From contig NC_031770.1 of NCBI RefSeq assembly GCF_001522545.3, positions 89,787,194-89,851,193 of the forward strand: a stretch of 64,000 nt of DNA, given 5' to 3'. The position numbers and the translations under genes were made by a program. The first letter of the stretch is position 1; each line of letters begins with the position of its first letter. Of the stretch, positions 34,001-49,000 are shown in pieces. The DNA comes from Parus major (Eukaryota; Chordata; Aves; Passeriformes; Paridae). Under the pieces are notes generated by a model that saw only the letters and a list, made by a program, of their open reading frames with translations, had not been told where the DNA came from and did no database searches.

Positions 34001-37000
34001 ACATCTTGGGTGTCAGACAGAAGTGTTAAGGCTAAGTGCTAACAGAGCACGGTGGTGGCATCTGTTTTGAAGGGAGTGAGACAGCATCACAGCTTGCATT
34101 GCAGGGTAGCATTCCCTAGTGCTCCCATCCTCTCCTGAGTAAAGAGCTGGAAAGGTCAAAACACTGGTTCTGCTGCCTTTTCAAAAGTCAGCTCTTCTAT
34201 TGCTTGCAGTGTTAACAGAACCAAGAGCTGTTGTCTGATTTGGGGTAAGTTATTTTTTACTCCATTTTCCGCAACCATGAAGCCTTTGCAATCGTAAAAA
34301 ACAAAAGCCTACCAAATACGAGTGTAACAAAGTAAAATTTGCTCTAAAAAAAGCTTTCTAAAGCTTTTTCTAAAGCTCCTTTAAATTCCATTCGCAGGTA
34401 AAGGTCTTCTGCCTCTTAATAATCCTTCTACCTCATTTAAAAATAACAGTTGACCTCCCTGTTTATGCTTGACTTCTCCTGACTGTGGAGAATACAAAAC
34501 AGTGAACTATCTCATTATCATCATCAAACCCAGCCTTACTGTCATTGCCTTAATGCTCACAAAGTTTGGGCAACAGTTGTATCTGCTGGTGAGATCCTGT
34601 CATGCTAACAAGTATGATCTCCTCGTGTTCTCATCTTCCTCTTCCATCCAGTAATGTGTGCTTGACCTCGGGGTTGCAGAGTTGTGATCATTGTTTATTT
34701 TTTTTTTTTTTTTATTTTTGTGCAGCTGAATCCAAAACCTGCAACTTTTCAGTAGTGTGTTTCAAAACTCCAGTACAGTTAGCAGATACTATGTGAAACA
34801 ATTAGTTTGTGCAGCTTGGCAGGCGCTAGCCTGTTCTGCTGCTTCCCAGCTTTTATTCCAAAAAGCTCCCTTCTGTGCCAGTGCATTATTAGTCTCCTGT
34901 GCTGTTCAGCACCTCTTGTCTGCTGGTTGCATTCCTCTAACTGATGGATGTTGCTTAAATTTCCCTTTGGAGCTTTATGTGGACATTTGGATCAGACAAG
35001 TGGAACGGCTGGCCCTTGGCAAGACTCACTGCTGCTGTTTTGTGCTGAGCACACAAGTGTAGAGTCACAGCATTTCACACCGACCAACATATACTTATGT
35101 ATTCATATTGCATGTAATACTTGTGTTCCACAGTCTGTAAAGACTAAGGAGGAGCTGTTTCAGCATAAAAAAATTTGGAAGCAGTTGTCCCCGAAGGAGA
35201 TCTCAGAAGAAAGGGATTTAGCATGGGGAAAACATGACAGTTTTATTTTACAAGTACTTGTGAATGAAGTAGGAATTTGATTTGCTCAGCCTTGTTTAGT
35301 GAAGTTGTACATAATAATGTTTTTGTTGTGCATGAGTCGTGTTCCCATAAGTATAGGGACTAAGCATCTTCAGCTTTTTAAAAGTTGTTTTCTTAATGGA
35401 AACTTGAAGTGAAATTTTGAGGCCTTTAAAAAGATTTGATAATGCTGTGTATGCAGCAGCATGAAAAATGTACCACTGCACTGCTTGCAAGTCAAGTCTT
35501 ACTGAGTTAATTCTATTTTGGATTTGGTTCTTTGTTTTCTTTCTTGCCTTTTATCTTTCTCAGGCCTTTTTAAGCTTCTTTTGACCTTTTTCCTGTACAC
35601 TCAATTAGTTCCCCTCCTTGTCCTTCAGTTTTTGAATTGTATCTTGTAAATAAGTTAAATGAAAACTGAGATGAACATGTGCTAATCAGCACTTCCTCGT
35701 GCAAGAAGCAAAACAGCCCTTCTCAGGATCTACAAGAGGCCAGGGGTTTCTTACCAGAATGTCCCAAAGGTTCTGATTAGAAGATGCATAACTCTCTTGA
35801 AAGCTTTCTCCTTCTTAATGAAAGGCTAGGCTGTGAAAAGAGCTGTATTTCCTTGAGTGGTTCTTTCAAGGGAACTAGTTCTTGCATTAGTGTCTTGTTA
35901 CAGTTTCTAGCCTGTGATGGTTTTGGGTGTTTCCAGGGCAGTAGCAACGAGTAAATGGTATGATCAGAGATGTTACATTACAGTTTGCAGAACTTCAGAC
36001 TGCTAAAATTATTGCTGTGTATTAAGGAAATGAATTTGGGTTCAGACGCACACAGTTTGAGGCTCCAGTTTGCCTGTCACCCACTTAAAACCAGGAACAA
36101 AAACTAGGGCATTTTTTTAGCAGTGGTGAATCTAGCTCACCTGCTGCATTAAATAAGAACAGGTACTATCCCTAATGTACACAGAAGTTTTCATCATCTG
36201 TTTGCTAAAAAGACGACCAGTGAGGCTTGGTGAGATACAGATACCTGTGCATAAAAATGTTCTAAAAGTGAGAAGAAAGGACCAGAACTGATAGAGTAGG
36301 TTCAGAGAGCATCATGGCATACAGAAAGGTATTGTTTATTTCTCATTTTCCAGGAAACTTGGCTAACGTAGTGGACCAGAAGAGCAGATGTCCTTTTAAG
36401 ACAATTACCTATTTTACAAAGCCTAGATGCCCTGTGGAACAAGATGCCACATGATAGCTTTGAAGCCGAGACAGACACTGACTTGGATGGACAACAAGAA
36501 TAGACGGTTTATTATGGTTTCTTTAAACTTTACATGCTGCAAGATGTTTGTCTGTCTATCCAAACCACTTAGATAATTGTACAGCGAATTGTGAGGTTTC
36601 TTCAATGCTTATCTGAAAGTTTCTAACTAGCTTTTTGTTCTATTTGTTACGAATAAAACAGAATCACAAAAAATAGTTGTTGCATTTTCCAGAATGTCAG
36701 TAGTATATGTTTATTAAAAAAAAAATCATCCAAATCATTATACAGATTCATCATCAGTACTGTCATGATCTCCCATTCTCACTTTATGCAAACTGCTGCA
36801 GTATACCAGTGTGCAGAAATTGCTTTTTTAAATGCTTTTCTTGGTAATCTTGTGCTTGTGTTAAAACTAGCGGTGGCATGAAGTCTTACAAATTTTTTTG
36901 GCATTCTTGTCATTTTAGGACAAATGCTTTTAGTCTCTCTGTCCCCCAGTGAAATTCTCCAAACAGAATGCATTTTTTTATTTTGTTTTCACGCAGAAAT

Positions 37001-40000
37001 TCCTCATGATGGCCTCTGCCAAATGAGGCATGTGCAGATGCATCTCAATGGAGCTGTCTTAATCGATGTGCTCACCCACTGGCTGCTTGGGGGGAAGCAG
37101 CACTCGTGAATGATTTCGTGATTTGTCACGTGTCCGCTTACCCTTTCTCTTTCAGCTTTATTTAGCTAAATAAAGGGACAGTGGAATTATTTATTTACAA
37201 ATAGACTTAGTGCTTACTATCTCTTGTATGGATACCTGCTGTTTCAAATAGTGGCATTTCTGGGGCTGTGTCTGAAGGTGTGATGTTATTGCATCACCTT
37301 ATGCTGCTTGACAGCCATGAGCGTGTATGTATGCAAGCTCCAAAAGGAATACACTAATGGAGAGAAATACAACCCTTTAAATCTTGACTTGAGCAAGATA
37401 GGTGCCCTTGAAGAGTCCTCCTGTTTATTCCTTCCCTGGATGCTTTGACTGACTGCCATAAAACTTCTTTTTCTGTCTGGTTTTAATCCTGGCATCAGGG
37501 AAAACCTAAACTAAACAGTCTAGCTCTCAAAACATGCATAGTGTGCTAACCCTATGATGGCTGATAATTTTGCTTCATCTCCCTCTGCTTAGAGGCTGGG
37601 TGATGTGTACATGTTGTAGTGTAGCACCAGTGACCTACCTGAGAGCTGTACTGCCAGATGCACTGTATATGTGACAGTGCAAGGCTCATTGTAGTTTATA
37701 CTGAGATGATCTTCAAAAATTTAATTTAGTAATCAATGAAAACCAGTTTGGAAGTTTTGGGGTTTTCTGTTGTGTGAGATTTTGTTTGGATTTTTATTTA
37801 GGGTTTTTTTTTTATGTGTATGTGATTGGTTGGTTGGCATATTTTAGGACTGTTTTTTAGGATTATTTTAAGGAGTTTTTTCCCAAAGCAAGCTGCAGTT
37901 GGTCATAAATATTGACCCGCCCTCATAATGAACATTTATTCCTCCTTCGCAATATCAGATTTTAATAAGAGAAGCTTAAATTACCTATTGCTTGTATATT
38001 TCTGATAACAAAATATTCTGTTCAGTCTTATTTCCTTCTGTGGATATCAAATGTATTGCTGTGGTTTTATCATGGGATATTTTCTATTGTAATTCCTATT
38101 TTCCCTCAGGATCTCTTCTTGCTGTGCAGATGCCTTATTTTAGTTAACAGCATGAGAAAGGGTGAGTCAGAAGGATGAGTACAAGAAAGATTTTATTGTT
38201 GATGCTGCATATTCGGTTGTTCAGGTTTTTTATTTTTCTTTCTGATGCAAAAGACGAATTAGAAACTTGCAGCATTTTATTTCAGAGGTGAATAAATAAA
38301 TAAGGTTGTCTCTGCTGCAGAAATCTAAAGTTAACATGATCCTAGTCCTTTTAATAATATTAGCCTCAGGTGTTAGTAGAGAAGTCAAAGATGACACTTC
38401 TTTCTGTAGTGCACCACATCTTATTTCTTTAGAATCATGCAAATGGTTATAAATTCTCAATTTTAATTTTCAATAACCCAGCTTCCTGGTTTGTGGCGTG
38501 TGCAGAACACAATCTCTAGTCACATTTTGTCATGCACAAAAAAATCTGCAGCTGTGATATTGTTACATGGGAGGAGTAACAGGCAAAAGTGCTTAGTTGG
38601 GGGTGGCTGTGTTGACTGAGATGAGAGCCTCTGCATCCTCTCTGTTTTGTCTGTGATAATATTTAATGTGGCATAGAAATTCTTAATTTTTTCATTATTG
38701 TCAATGAGTTGTGTTTTGTTTCTGGGACACACTTTCTGTGAATTGGTTTTGTTTAGAGTTGGCAATGGTATTTTTTTAATTGGATTTCCACTTCCAATCT
38801 GCTTGATCAAAATTAAGTATTTTGGGAATTACATTTTAATCTTGGTTCTCCTGTTGCAGATTTTTGAAATTATTTCTGTGGCAGAGAATATCCATGGGCT
38901 TGCTGGCTAGAAACAGGGTAACCAGCCTCTGTGGCACTTCCAGACTTGTTTTCCTCTGAAATTTGCTCCCTCAGGCGTTAGATTTATTGTAAGACAGTAA
39001 AGCTTTCATTAAAGGTACATTACCAGCTGTTTATTTCTCTGGCTCCATGCTTTATCACCTCAGTGGTGAGAAGATAACTGCATCAAAAAAACCCACTGTG
39101 GCTATTATCAGACATCCATCAGAAGTATTTGTACCTAGAGAAAATAATCTACTTTTTCCATCTAACACTGAAAACTTGTGGCAAAGGTTCTTTAATGAAC
39201 AGTCAGATTATTAAAACTTAATTATCTTTTAGACCGTCATTTAATGATAATGGTACTGTAATGACGCATTAACTGATAAATAAATATATGGAAGAACTAC
39301 TATTTTTTCCATAAGTGAACTTAATAACTAGTGAAAAGGGTATTTTCTACTGCATACATACATATATGAAGCAAACTGCATGAAAATACTTAAATGTTGG
39401 TAGTGGCTTTTGTTAACAGTATACAATACCCGTAAGACCTCATTGGATGTTCAGGAAAATTTTCAATTTCCCTTAAACCTCCAGGCCTGAAGTAAGGTTC
39501 ATATGAGGAGACTGCTAACAATTGTTCCAGGTATGTGTGGCAGTAGCTGTCCAGTGGAAAGAGAGAGAAGCTGTCATTAAGATTGTTCTTGAGAAACAGG
39601 AGTGGTCCATGAGTCAGCTATGATCAGTTTTATTTAGAATCACAGAATGGTTTGCGTTGTAAGGGACCTTTGGAGATCATCTTGTCAAATTCCATGCCCT
39701 GGGCAAGGACATTTCCATTACACCAGGTTGCTCAAAGCCCCATCCAAACTGGCCTTGATCAGTTCCAGGGATGAGCCATCCACATCTGAGACGGATGGTC
39801 AGGAGTGTGGTACATGGCTAATACAGATAGTGTTTTTCACACATAGAAGGCATGGAACAATGTTTTTTTCTTTGCTTTTCTATTAAAAAATAAAAAAAAT
39901 AATTAAAAAAAGCTTTTCTTCAAATCATTCTTTTAAACCGTTTTCTTCCATTATGTAATCTTGGCACCTTACTTCTGAGCTTATTAAGGTCCCGACTGAT

Positions 40001-43000
40001 GCTTACCAGTGTTCTCATAGGCAGAAGTACCTCACAGCAAATACATTGAATGTTAAAAGGATTTTAACATTTAACACTACAGCAGAGGCTTTACTCTCAT
40101 GTATTAATGGGTTTTGTTCCATTGTGTAGGTAGCATGATGGTGTTACATTAAGTGTGCAAGGGTGGGTTTCCATATTGGGAAGCAGACCATTACCAAGGC
40201 AAGTATTTGGACAATGATATGTTGCTGTCCAGGCGTTAGAAAGATAAATTACTTGTCAGTAGAATTGCCATGTTAAGGTTTAGGGCTTAACACTCTTCAG
40301 TGATCTTAGGTCTAGGGGGAGAGGTTAGCAAAGCTTGAGAAGGATGTACCACTGATAGCGGGCACAAAGGACACAGAATTTACAGGCCACAAGGACACTT
40401 GGCAAAACTCCCAAGATAAGTAAGAAACAAACAAAGCCAACTCAGCAACTGTGCGGAGATCAGTTCCAACTGGGTAAAAGGTAACTCCGGCAGGGAGAGA
40501 TTCCCACCACCATGGTCTGCTGACTCAAGAAACCAACCAACTCAAGAGAAGTACTGAGTATGCAGACTAATTAGCATGAGAAGAAAGAGCGTCATTTAAG
40601 GTAGAATTAATAAGAGAGCTGTGTAACATGTAGTCAATGAAGTGTGATTTCTTTGCTAAAATGTAGAAATGGTATAAAGCTTTGATGATGGGGGAGATAG
40701 CAACCTTTTGCGGGTTATCACCTAGCTCCTTGCATTGCACAAATTAGAATAAACAAGTATTCAGCCTGAAGTTGAAACATGGGTGTTTCAGATGAGACAC
40801 GAGAAAAAAACCATTAGGGTGGTCAGGCATTGGGGTAGGTTACCCAGGGAGGTAATAAAGTCACCATCCCTGAAGACGTTGAAGAGGCATCTAGGTCTTG
40901 CTCAGTGCCATGATTTAGTGATATAGGGCAGTGTTGGGCTGACAGTTGAACTTACTGATCCTTAAGGTCTCTTCCAACCTTGAAGAGTCTTTGATTAAAT
41001 GGAAGTACCTCGTCTTGGTGTGTACGTTGGCACTGCACACTGGGCAACAAGCCCACATTTGGGACAACAGTGTGGCATAGATGGCAACTTCGGTTCTCCT
41101 TGTTCCTTAAAATTACTGCTAACGGGTTGTTTCTGATAAACCCTCATTTTTAAGAAGCACTCCTTATGCAGAAATAATATGTGTAATTATAGTCAAAGAA
41201 CTCAGGCATTCAAAAAATTTCAGACATGTGTACCCGTTTCCAGAGAGCTGTCATCTTTCATTTTGCCTCCAGACAAGCCCAGCACAACTGTTTTACTGAA
41301 TGAATGGAGAGTGGTTGTGGTTCTCTGCAGTTGAGAGGCTTCAAGGTCTCACTCGTATTTACAGAGGCAATATCAAAGAATTTTCAAAAGCCTAAAATTT
41401 TTTTGGTAGCCAACTATGCAAAAAGGTCGTAATGAGTGAAGTAGCACCATTCTGGGTGCTAGCAAGCTAATGGAGCATGGTGCTTCTTGAGAAGATTCGG
41501 TAATGGAGTGGAGCGGAGCTGGCGTGGAAGTACTCTGTAGATGCAGTTATATTGCAAGCTAGTAATTAAGAGGAAGGAAGCCTCTAAAGAGCAGGTTTTC
41601 CTTGTGTTGGCTCATAAGTAGTTCTGATACTTCAAGTCTTTGCTTTAACTAAGATTGTATTTGTTTCTATAATGTGTTTAACTGCGAACAGTAATTTGTT
41701 TTAGGCTTGCTCTGTGTTGGAATGGGGCAAGGGGTTGGACTTTCAGCTTTCGCTTTGTAACCTTGCTGGCCAAACTGTTGTTCTTTGCCTGGTACGGTAC
41801 CACAGAACTTCCGTGAGCCAGGCAGACCAGGGGTGGTCAGAGAGATTCATCCACTGAAGTTGTGTGGAGCATTGTCTGTCGGCAGGGAGGAGCTGGGATG
41901 CCACATCTTGTGCTCAGGAGCCTCGCAGCATGTGCCAGCCAGAAGACAGAGGTGTGTAGGGTTTGCTGCACAATGAGAGCACTGACTGGAAACTTGGGTC
42001 CAAAGTGGCCATGACAGGGTGTATTGTCCTCGCTGGCTCTAAGCAGGGCTGCTGGTCAGCCATCTGCATCAGGAGTTTGATCTGATGTGTGTTTTGCTTC
42101 TTGCTAAGAAGCCTAGTTAAAATTATAGAGAAAAGTGAACTCTAAAGAGCTCAGCAAAACAATGAATTATGGATGTTGGGTGAAGTCCCTCATATTTGGC
42201 CTTTGGACTGGAATCTCTGCCAGGCGTGCTGTTTCTCTCAGCTTGGCTGCATTTCTCTGAACTTTGTTGTGGATAAAAAACATGTGAGGAGTCTGTGAAT
42301 GATGACCTGAAGTTGAATGTAAAAATGTGTGAACTCTGAATTTGTTTCTTTCTTTGTAGCTGTAGGCTAAATCTTTTGATGAGCTTAAATTATGTTCTTT
42401 AAGGATGCCCATTCAGTCAGTCCCTCTGTTGTCAAGATACTCTGTGGGTTTCTTGGAAGTGTTGGCAGCTGTCTGAAGTTTTTTCTTTTCTCATTAAAAT
42501 TAATGGCAGATCATCTGTGTGTTAACACAGCTTTGAAGATTTAGTCAATGTTTCTGGAGGCAAAAGTAATAGTTGTTTCTAAAGCTAGACACTTAAATAT
42601 ATTCACTACTGCATTTGAAATATGAAACACTTTGATTTCTTTGGGTTTGCCTTCTTGACTTAGTGTTTCTTTACACTTTTGCCTTTTTTATTAAACTTGC
42701 AGTTTGGTTTATAGAGAAATACAGTCTTCTCCCCATCAGCTCATTACAGCTACATTTGGAGAGGGATTTCTAGGACAGGAGGCTAATCACAGTAGCATAC
42801 TCATGTAAAGGTGGACAACTTTGGGTCTCTCAACAGGAGCTGCAGTTCCTGTGCTCTCCCTTCTGCCCCACTCCCATAGGCAGTGTGGGGAGAAGCCAGG
42901 CATGTGGCGAGCTTGATGCCTATTCTGTGTCCATCTGTGGACTCACACCTGTGGACTCGTATAGCTGCTCTACATTAGGCCAGCTCCTAGTGAGAAGGAT

Positions 43001-46000
43001 ACTTTTACAAAGGAGGAGATGATGGTGAATGTGGTAAGAAACTGGAGTCCCTTTTTCTTTCCAGTATTCAAAGTCAAGTGACACTGGAGAGACTAGTGCT
43101 GGGCAATAATTAAATCAGTGCTCAACTGTGTTCTGATTGACCTATAGTCTGTAGTTATTTCAAGTAGATTATTGTGGCATAATACACAGAATTGATAAAA
43201 TATACCATGCAAGAAAGTGTGATCTGCACAGAAACTAGAAATCATTATTTTTTTCTTCAGGAGATGAAAATTTGATCTTAGAAAACATACAGCAAATGTG
43301 TATGCTGGATGAGTCCCTCCAGAGTTTCTCTGATCAGATTCTGTAGAATTACAAGCACTCTTGGATAATACTGCTTGTAATTTAATCACAAATCCCAACT
43401 AAGGATTATATTTTTTGTCACAGTAGCAATAACTCTTCCATGGGCACTGAAGCAACCAAAGAACGTGAAGACTACAAATCTACTTAAAGTGTGCTGTTAA
43501 ACATGGCACAACTTCCCTGTCTTTTGGCAAGCTGCTTACCTATTTTCATCAGACTTCTGCACAAAATAGAAATTGCCATGAGTTGCTATGCTGCATCTTT
43601 AACACGAGCATCTTTTGTGAATCTGGGACTGGAGCAGTCACATTTGTTAAATACAGAGGGATGTGGCTCTAGACAGTATTGGAAAATGGAACTGAGGAGC
43701 ACAGTGCACCTCTGACACTTCTAGCTGTGAAATTGCAATCTGAATTTTTAACTGTAAGTTGATGTTTGAATTAGATGATTTTTGGAAGTCTTGGAGGCAG
43801 TGGTTGGAGAGACTCCTATAAAAGGCACTGTCTGTCACCACTGGTTCAGCTGGGGTTTGAAAGCCAGTACGCTGGTAGTGCATTTCCATGTGCGACTTCT
43901 GTTTTTTCATGGTAGGCACATTGTACTTTACATTGCACTTGGGGACTGGTTTGTCTTTTACACTTCCCAGAACATTGCTAAGCATCCTCTGACCTAGAGG
44001 TATTAGCGAATAGAGCGTACCCACAAGTGTTAAAGGGCTACGGGGTCCAAGCAGCTGTTGGGTTGCTCTGCTGGGTAGTATTCTGAAAGTCTTCACAGGA
44101 GTCTTTATTTGACTGCAAGTGTGCATGGAGATCAGGAAGTTTGAAATGAGGGTGTTCCAGGTTTGGCTGCTTTCAGATAATGTCTATTAGGGGAACATAC
44201 TATGAAGTGCTGGGATGCAGCTGTCATGAGCGGCTTGCTGGATCTAGGGTTGTAGCTTGGTGCAGGGACAGGGGAAGAGCTCTGGGGATAAGATACGCTG
44301 CTGGGCAGGAGGAGAAGAAAATGCGGCAGCAAAGCTGAATCAGGCAGGGGTGAAAAACACTGCTATGCCAAGAGCTGAAGTGTAATAATGACAGGACTGA
44401 TGCTGTCACCAACAGCTGTGGGCTTTCTGTGGTGTAAATGACACACAGTGGTAGTCTTTAGTAGCTCCAACAAGTTGTGGGTGTAAATGGATGTCTTGTA
44501 AAATAACTTTTGGTTTTTTTGTTTGTCAGCAGGAGAGACTGTAACTGATGGGATGACAGTGAAATGTTTGTGGGTTGCATATAGCTTACATGGTGTTTTA
44601 ATTCTTTCTTTCTAGAAATAATGTGGAGGCAAGTACAAATTCATTGTCTCCAGCTAGAAATGGAGGGAAAGAAATGTCAAGGAATTTCAAGTGCTTATTC
44701 AAGATGAAATAAGCCTGCAGCCATCTTTGCCAGTGCTGCTTACTGCATATAGTTAGTAATGTTTTTGAACCTTCGTAAAGTTCAGTGTGACGTATCTTTT
44801 TTTTTCACCTGATGCTTGAAATTGCATGCCAGTGTGTTTGTGTCTGAAGAAAACCTTACTGTATAATTGTTTGGTTTTTTTTTATTATTTACAAGGTGGA
44901 ATATATGTTGGTAAAATTTGACCATGAAAATAAGAAAGTGCGTTTGGTACTCTGTGGTGAAGAAGTTGTTCAAACACTGCAAGACAGAGGGGAGAAGGTA
45001 AACCCCAAGTGAGTAGAAGTTTCCAGTTTCTATTTTTTTTATTCTCCTGTTACGATACTGTGCAAAATTTTGTTAACCTGGTTTACCATTCAAGTCTGCT
45101 ATTGGTAAAACTGTAAACCACAAATACTGATATTTTCAGATAAATCTGGGGTTCAGGAAGTGAAAGATTTTGAGCACACTTGCAGGCAGTCCCTGCACTT
45201 TTTGTATTATGCTTTGAAATAGAGGGTGTAATGGTGAGCCCACAGAAGTTGCAGTTTGTCTTGCTCTGATGTTGTGCCTGTGTGTATGCAGTAATCCATG
45301 TTCCATAAAGTACATGTGCATGTGCACTTGCTCCTGTATCTCTTGACTACAGGAGCAAGAGAGGGCTGTATAGGGGAAGCCTGTTGTCTGTAGGAGCACT
45401 CTTGCATTTTTGGAAGAACTAGAAGTGTTGATGTAAGAATGCAGGGAAGTTTTTCCCTATCCTTTCCTGTGGAAAAGCAGCAGTGATCTATATTTTCTGG
45501 TTCTGGTTAAAATCCCAAGAAAAAAAGTTTGAGACAGATGCTAAGGGTGACTGCAATTTGGTGAAGGCAAATCCTGCTTATTGTATTACACAGCAGCACC
45601 ATTACTGCCAAACTGCAGCTTGCTTTCTTTTCACCACTTCCTGATGGTTAGGTACATTGGAAGGTAGACTGTGTTCCTTTGTCAAATATTCAAATATAGG
45701 AGACTTTTCTTGCAAGTGGTATTAATTTCTGAAATTCTTACAAATAATTCATCTTTTTTGAAGTTGCAGAAATATTTAAATGTGCTTCTTTTATTATAGT
45801 CACCCAACACTCTGGAGACCAGAATATGGAAGTTACATGATTGAAGGAACACCTGGACAGCCATATGGAGGAACCATGTCTGAATTCAATACTGTTCAAG
45901 ACAACATGAGGAAAAGACGGCAAGAGGCTGCTTCTGTACTCAAAGAAAATGAGGCTGTTTGCACAGTGACATCATTTCCAAGGTGAGATGGTTGTTGAAG

Positions 46001-49000
46001 TGTAATGCTATGTTTCCTGTTCTCCTTTTACACTTTTTCTACTTATTACATATAGCTAAACTGTTCAATGAAATAGAGAAAAATATGATTTGATTTAAAT
46101 AGTTTAGCTTGATGTTCCAGTCATGTTTCCTAAAATTTTTATTGCAACGAGACAAGCAAATAAGCATCTTTTACATTTTTAGGTTCCTTCTAACCTGTGA
46201 TAAATTTGTATTAGGAGAGAATATTGAATATTTGTAACATAAAGTGTTAAGTCTAGAGTAGTCTATACCACCTTGAGTTGATACAGATTATATAGAAAAG
46301 ATTTCTCTTTACCTTTTTGCAAACTGTGATCTTTATAAGTAGCAGTTTTGCAGAACATGGCTAACCTCATCTATTTCTAATACTACTTTTTCACCTAAAG
46401 TACGTGCAAGCTTCTGATAGTTTGGGGCACCTGAACTTAATACATCTATTATACAATACTCTACTTATTGAATCTAGAAAGGAGAGCATCTCTCCTGGGT
46501 TAATAATACCCTTACAAAGGATAGGTTTCATCCTTTCTACTGTTGTAAAGGAATTATTGGAGAAATTAAATTTAGGATGAACTTCATTATCTAGGAGAAA
46601 CTGTATTTTGTGACATTCCTTTGCAATATAATTCTAGGCAGAGATTTATTGCATTTGTTCTAACTAGCCTGGTCAGAGAAGTGAATGAAGATATAGTTAT
46701 GCTTATAATGGTAAAAAAGTTGCTCTGCAGTAGAAGAGAAATGGCTTACTGCCATTACTAGCCCTTACTGGCTAGCTTCTTGTGTAATACAGAATGCAAT
46801 AGCCCAAGATGCTTGCTGAGAGGAGGAACAATACAAAATATGCCTTAGCAGCAGTGGTGCCAAAATATCTGGATAATGCCCCACGAATGCTGTTTTAAGA
46901 ACACTCTGTTAACAAAATTTACTTTCACTTTATTAGAGTTATACTAGATGTAATAAAAGTTTATTTAAAACAGTGGACAGTGGTTAAGTAGTTGTCAGTA
47001 TATTAGAAAATTGTGTTTTTTTCCACTGCAACCTTACAGGTACATTATGTCATTTAATAAGTTTTACATGCAAACTTTTTGGACCCGCTCCTTCAGGGAA
47101 TAAAGGTAGAGGGGTTCTTCATCCCTTGTAGAGACAGATAAATACTTTTTACATCACTGTAGGAGCAGTACGTTGGACTTCAGTGAAAGCTAGTAAATAA
47201 AATGTAGTTTGTTTATGACTTCTGGGTCATTCCAAACATACTTTCATTCCTTAGAGATTGCTCTCCCTAGGCTAGCCTAATTTAGTTTATTATTTCTGCC
47301 TTTTGCTATCTTGCCATTCAAGTCCTTGTTGGTTTGACTGAATTCTTGCTAGCATGTATTTCTGAGGCTTCAAGGGGTTGAAGTTTTTTGCCACATCGTC
47401 TCTACAATAATATGTACATATGACTGTGTGCATCTGAGTATGTATACTTGTGTATAATAAAATCTGTGCATTTGAAAAGACAAAAAAATTTGTTAGAGTG
47501 CTGATGGAAGAAAGGTAAAGAAGTAAGCTTTTCAAATTCAAATTCAAATTACAATAATTCAGTTAAAAGTGAACAATTGGAAAATGCTTAAATATTAAAA
47601 AATTCTAGCTTAAATACTAAATGTGTGTCCGTAGTTCTTAAATCTGTGAGCACTCACTGCTCTACCAGAAAGTTGCTTTCTTTCTTGAGGACCGAAGGGA
47701 TGCAGTTTGCAATGTAGCACTTAGGTAAGTGAAGCTGGCTTTAAAAGCTGTAGGACAAATTACTGAAACCAGGAAGAAGAAACAACATTGAACATAATAT
47801 TCTCAGAAATGTGTTTTCTGATATCTTGACTAGTTTGTTTGTAATTTTATCAGCTAGCTTTTTTTAACCATCCAAATACTAGAACCTTTCAACACAATCT
47901 TCGCCCTTTTTACTGTACAACATGAAGAAACTAATCTGATGCTTTACCTCAATCTTGTCAAATGTTCCTTTGTCTCAGCTGTACTGAGAACTTGTTCTTG
48001 TTTCAGGTATCTCTGAAATTTAAAATGGAGTTTCTCAAAGGGGAGGGCTGTATTCTGATTAGCTGCCAATATCTCTCGGCATTTTACACCTAATAGCCGC
48101 AATTTTTATTTGCTTATGACACTTGTCTCATAAGGGTTTTCAGAGCTCTAGAAGTGCTGTAAGACTTAGGATGTGTGTACCACTTGAAACTAACACTAAT
48201 TCGTACAGAATTCATTAAGCTTACATTTTAAAAGTAGAGTTGGATAAATTACTTTGGCAGTTGACCTGAATCCTTGAGATAAACGCTGAAGCACATAATG
48301 CAGCTGCATGTCAGTATTAATAACAAGCACTAGCACACTAAAATGTGTGTGTACCCCACATAATACTGAAATTTCTTGCTTCAGCCACTGAAAATGTCCA
48401 TGTTTTCTGTCTAATGATAGACTAGTGGGGTTTCTTTAAAAAAAAAAAAAAGCTGTGTTAACCACTGTGGAAGGTGGTTGTTGGCTGGTTGTCTACTGGA
48501 ATCCTAATCTCTGATCATCTGACCTTTCTGAAATCACAGTCTGTTTTCATTACAGCTTGGATCTCATTGTTCTGTTACACAGGTTAGGGTGCCCTGGGTT
48601 TACACTGCCAGAATATCAGCCAACACCAGTAGAAGGAGGAGCTTCAAAATCCCTCTTTTTTCCAGATGAAGCCATCAATAAACATCCTAGATTTAGGTAA
48701 GACTATTTGGGAAATTTGAGAACTTGAATATTTTGTCTCTACCTAAATATCATAGATGTATCTGCAAATTCTTCACATTACTGGAATAGAGAGCTCTGTT
48801 GCTGGTTGCTGTAGATATCACAAGGACTTGCACAGAAATAGTTGTGATGACTTGTATTTTCTTTTCAAAGTGTCTTGAAAATTAATTGTTAAGTAAAAGG
48901 AACTTTATATAATAATTGACACTATTATGGGGCAAAAAATGTTGATTTTGCTACTGCAAAATTGTTTCTAGTTTGAAATCCTGTACCTAAATGCTTCCAT

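Larger units (their letters stand above)
31069..44895 (+). other. GCLC: GCLC intron 1 (13.8 kb)
   Basis: The first 400 bp belong to the CpG island and the remainder is AT-rich without recognised exons. It contains a T-rich tract at 34695-34719, a CR1 fragment on - (39637-39792), an LTR-like segment (40305-40790) and a CR1 fragment on + (40808-40996). Acceptor is TTTACAAG before GTGGAATAT. Confidence 0.9.

Noticed and set aside
43647..44126. 159-codon minus-strand open frame in GCLC intron 1
   Set aside because: No recognisable domain, antisense in an intron, with no splice support.
45780..45986. Open frame starting at an ATG just before GCLC exon 3
   Set aside because: It is exon 3 read through its acceptor; the ATG is intronic and the real start is at 30919.
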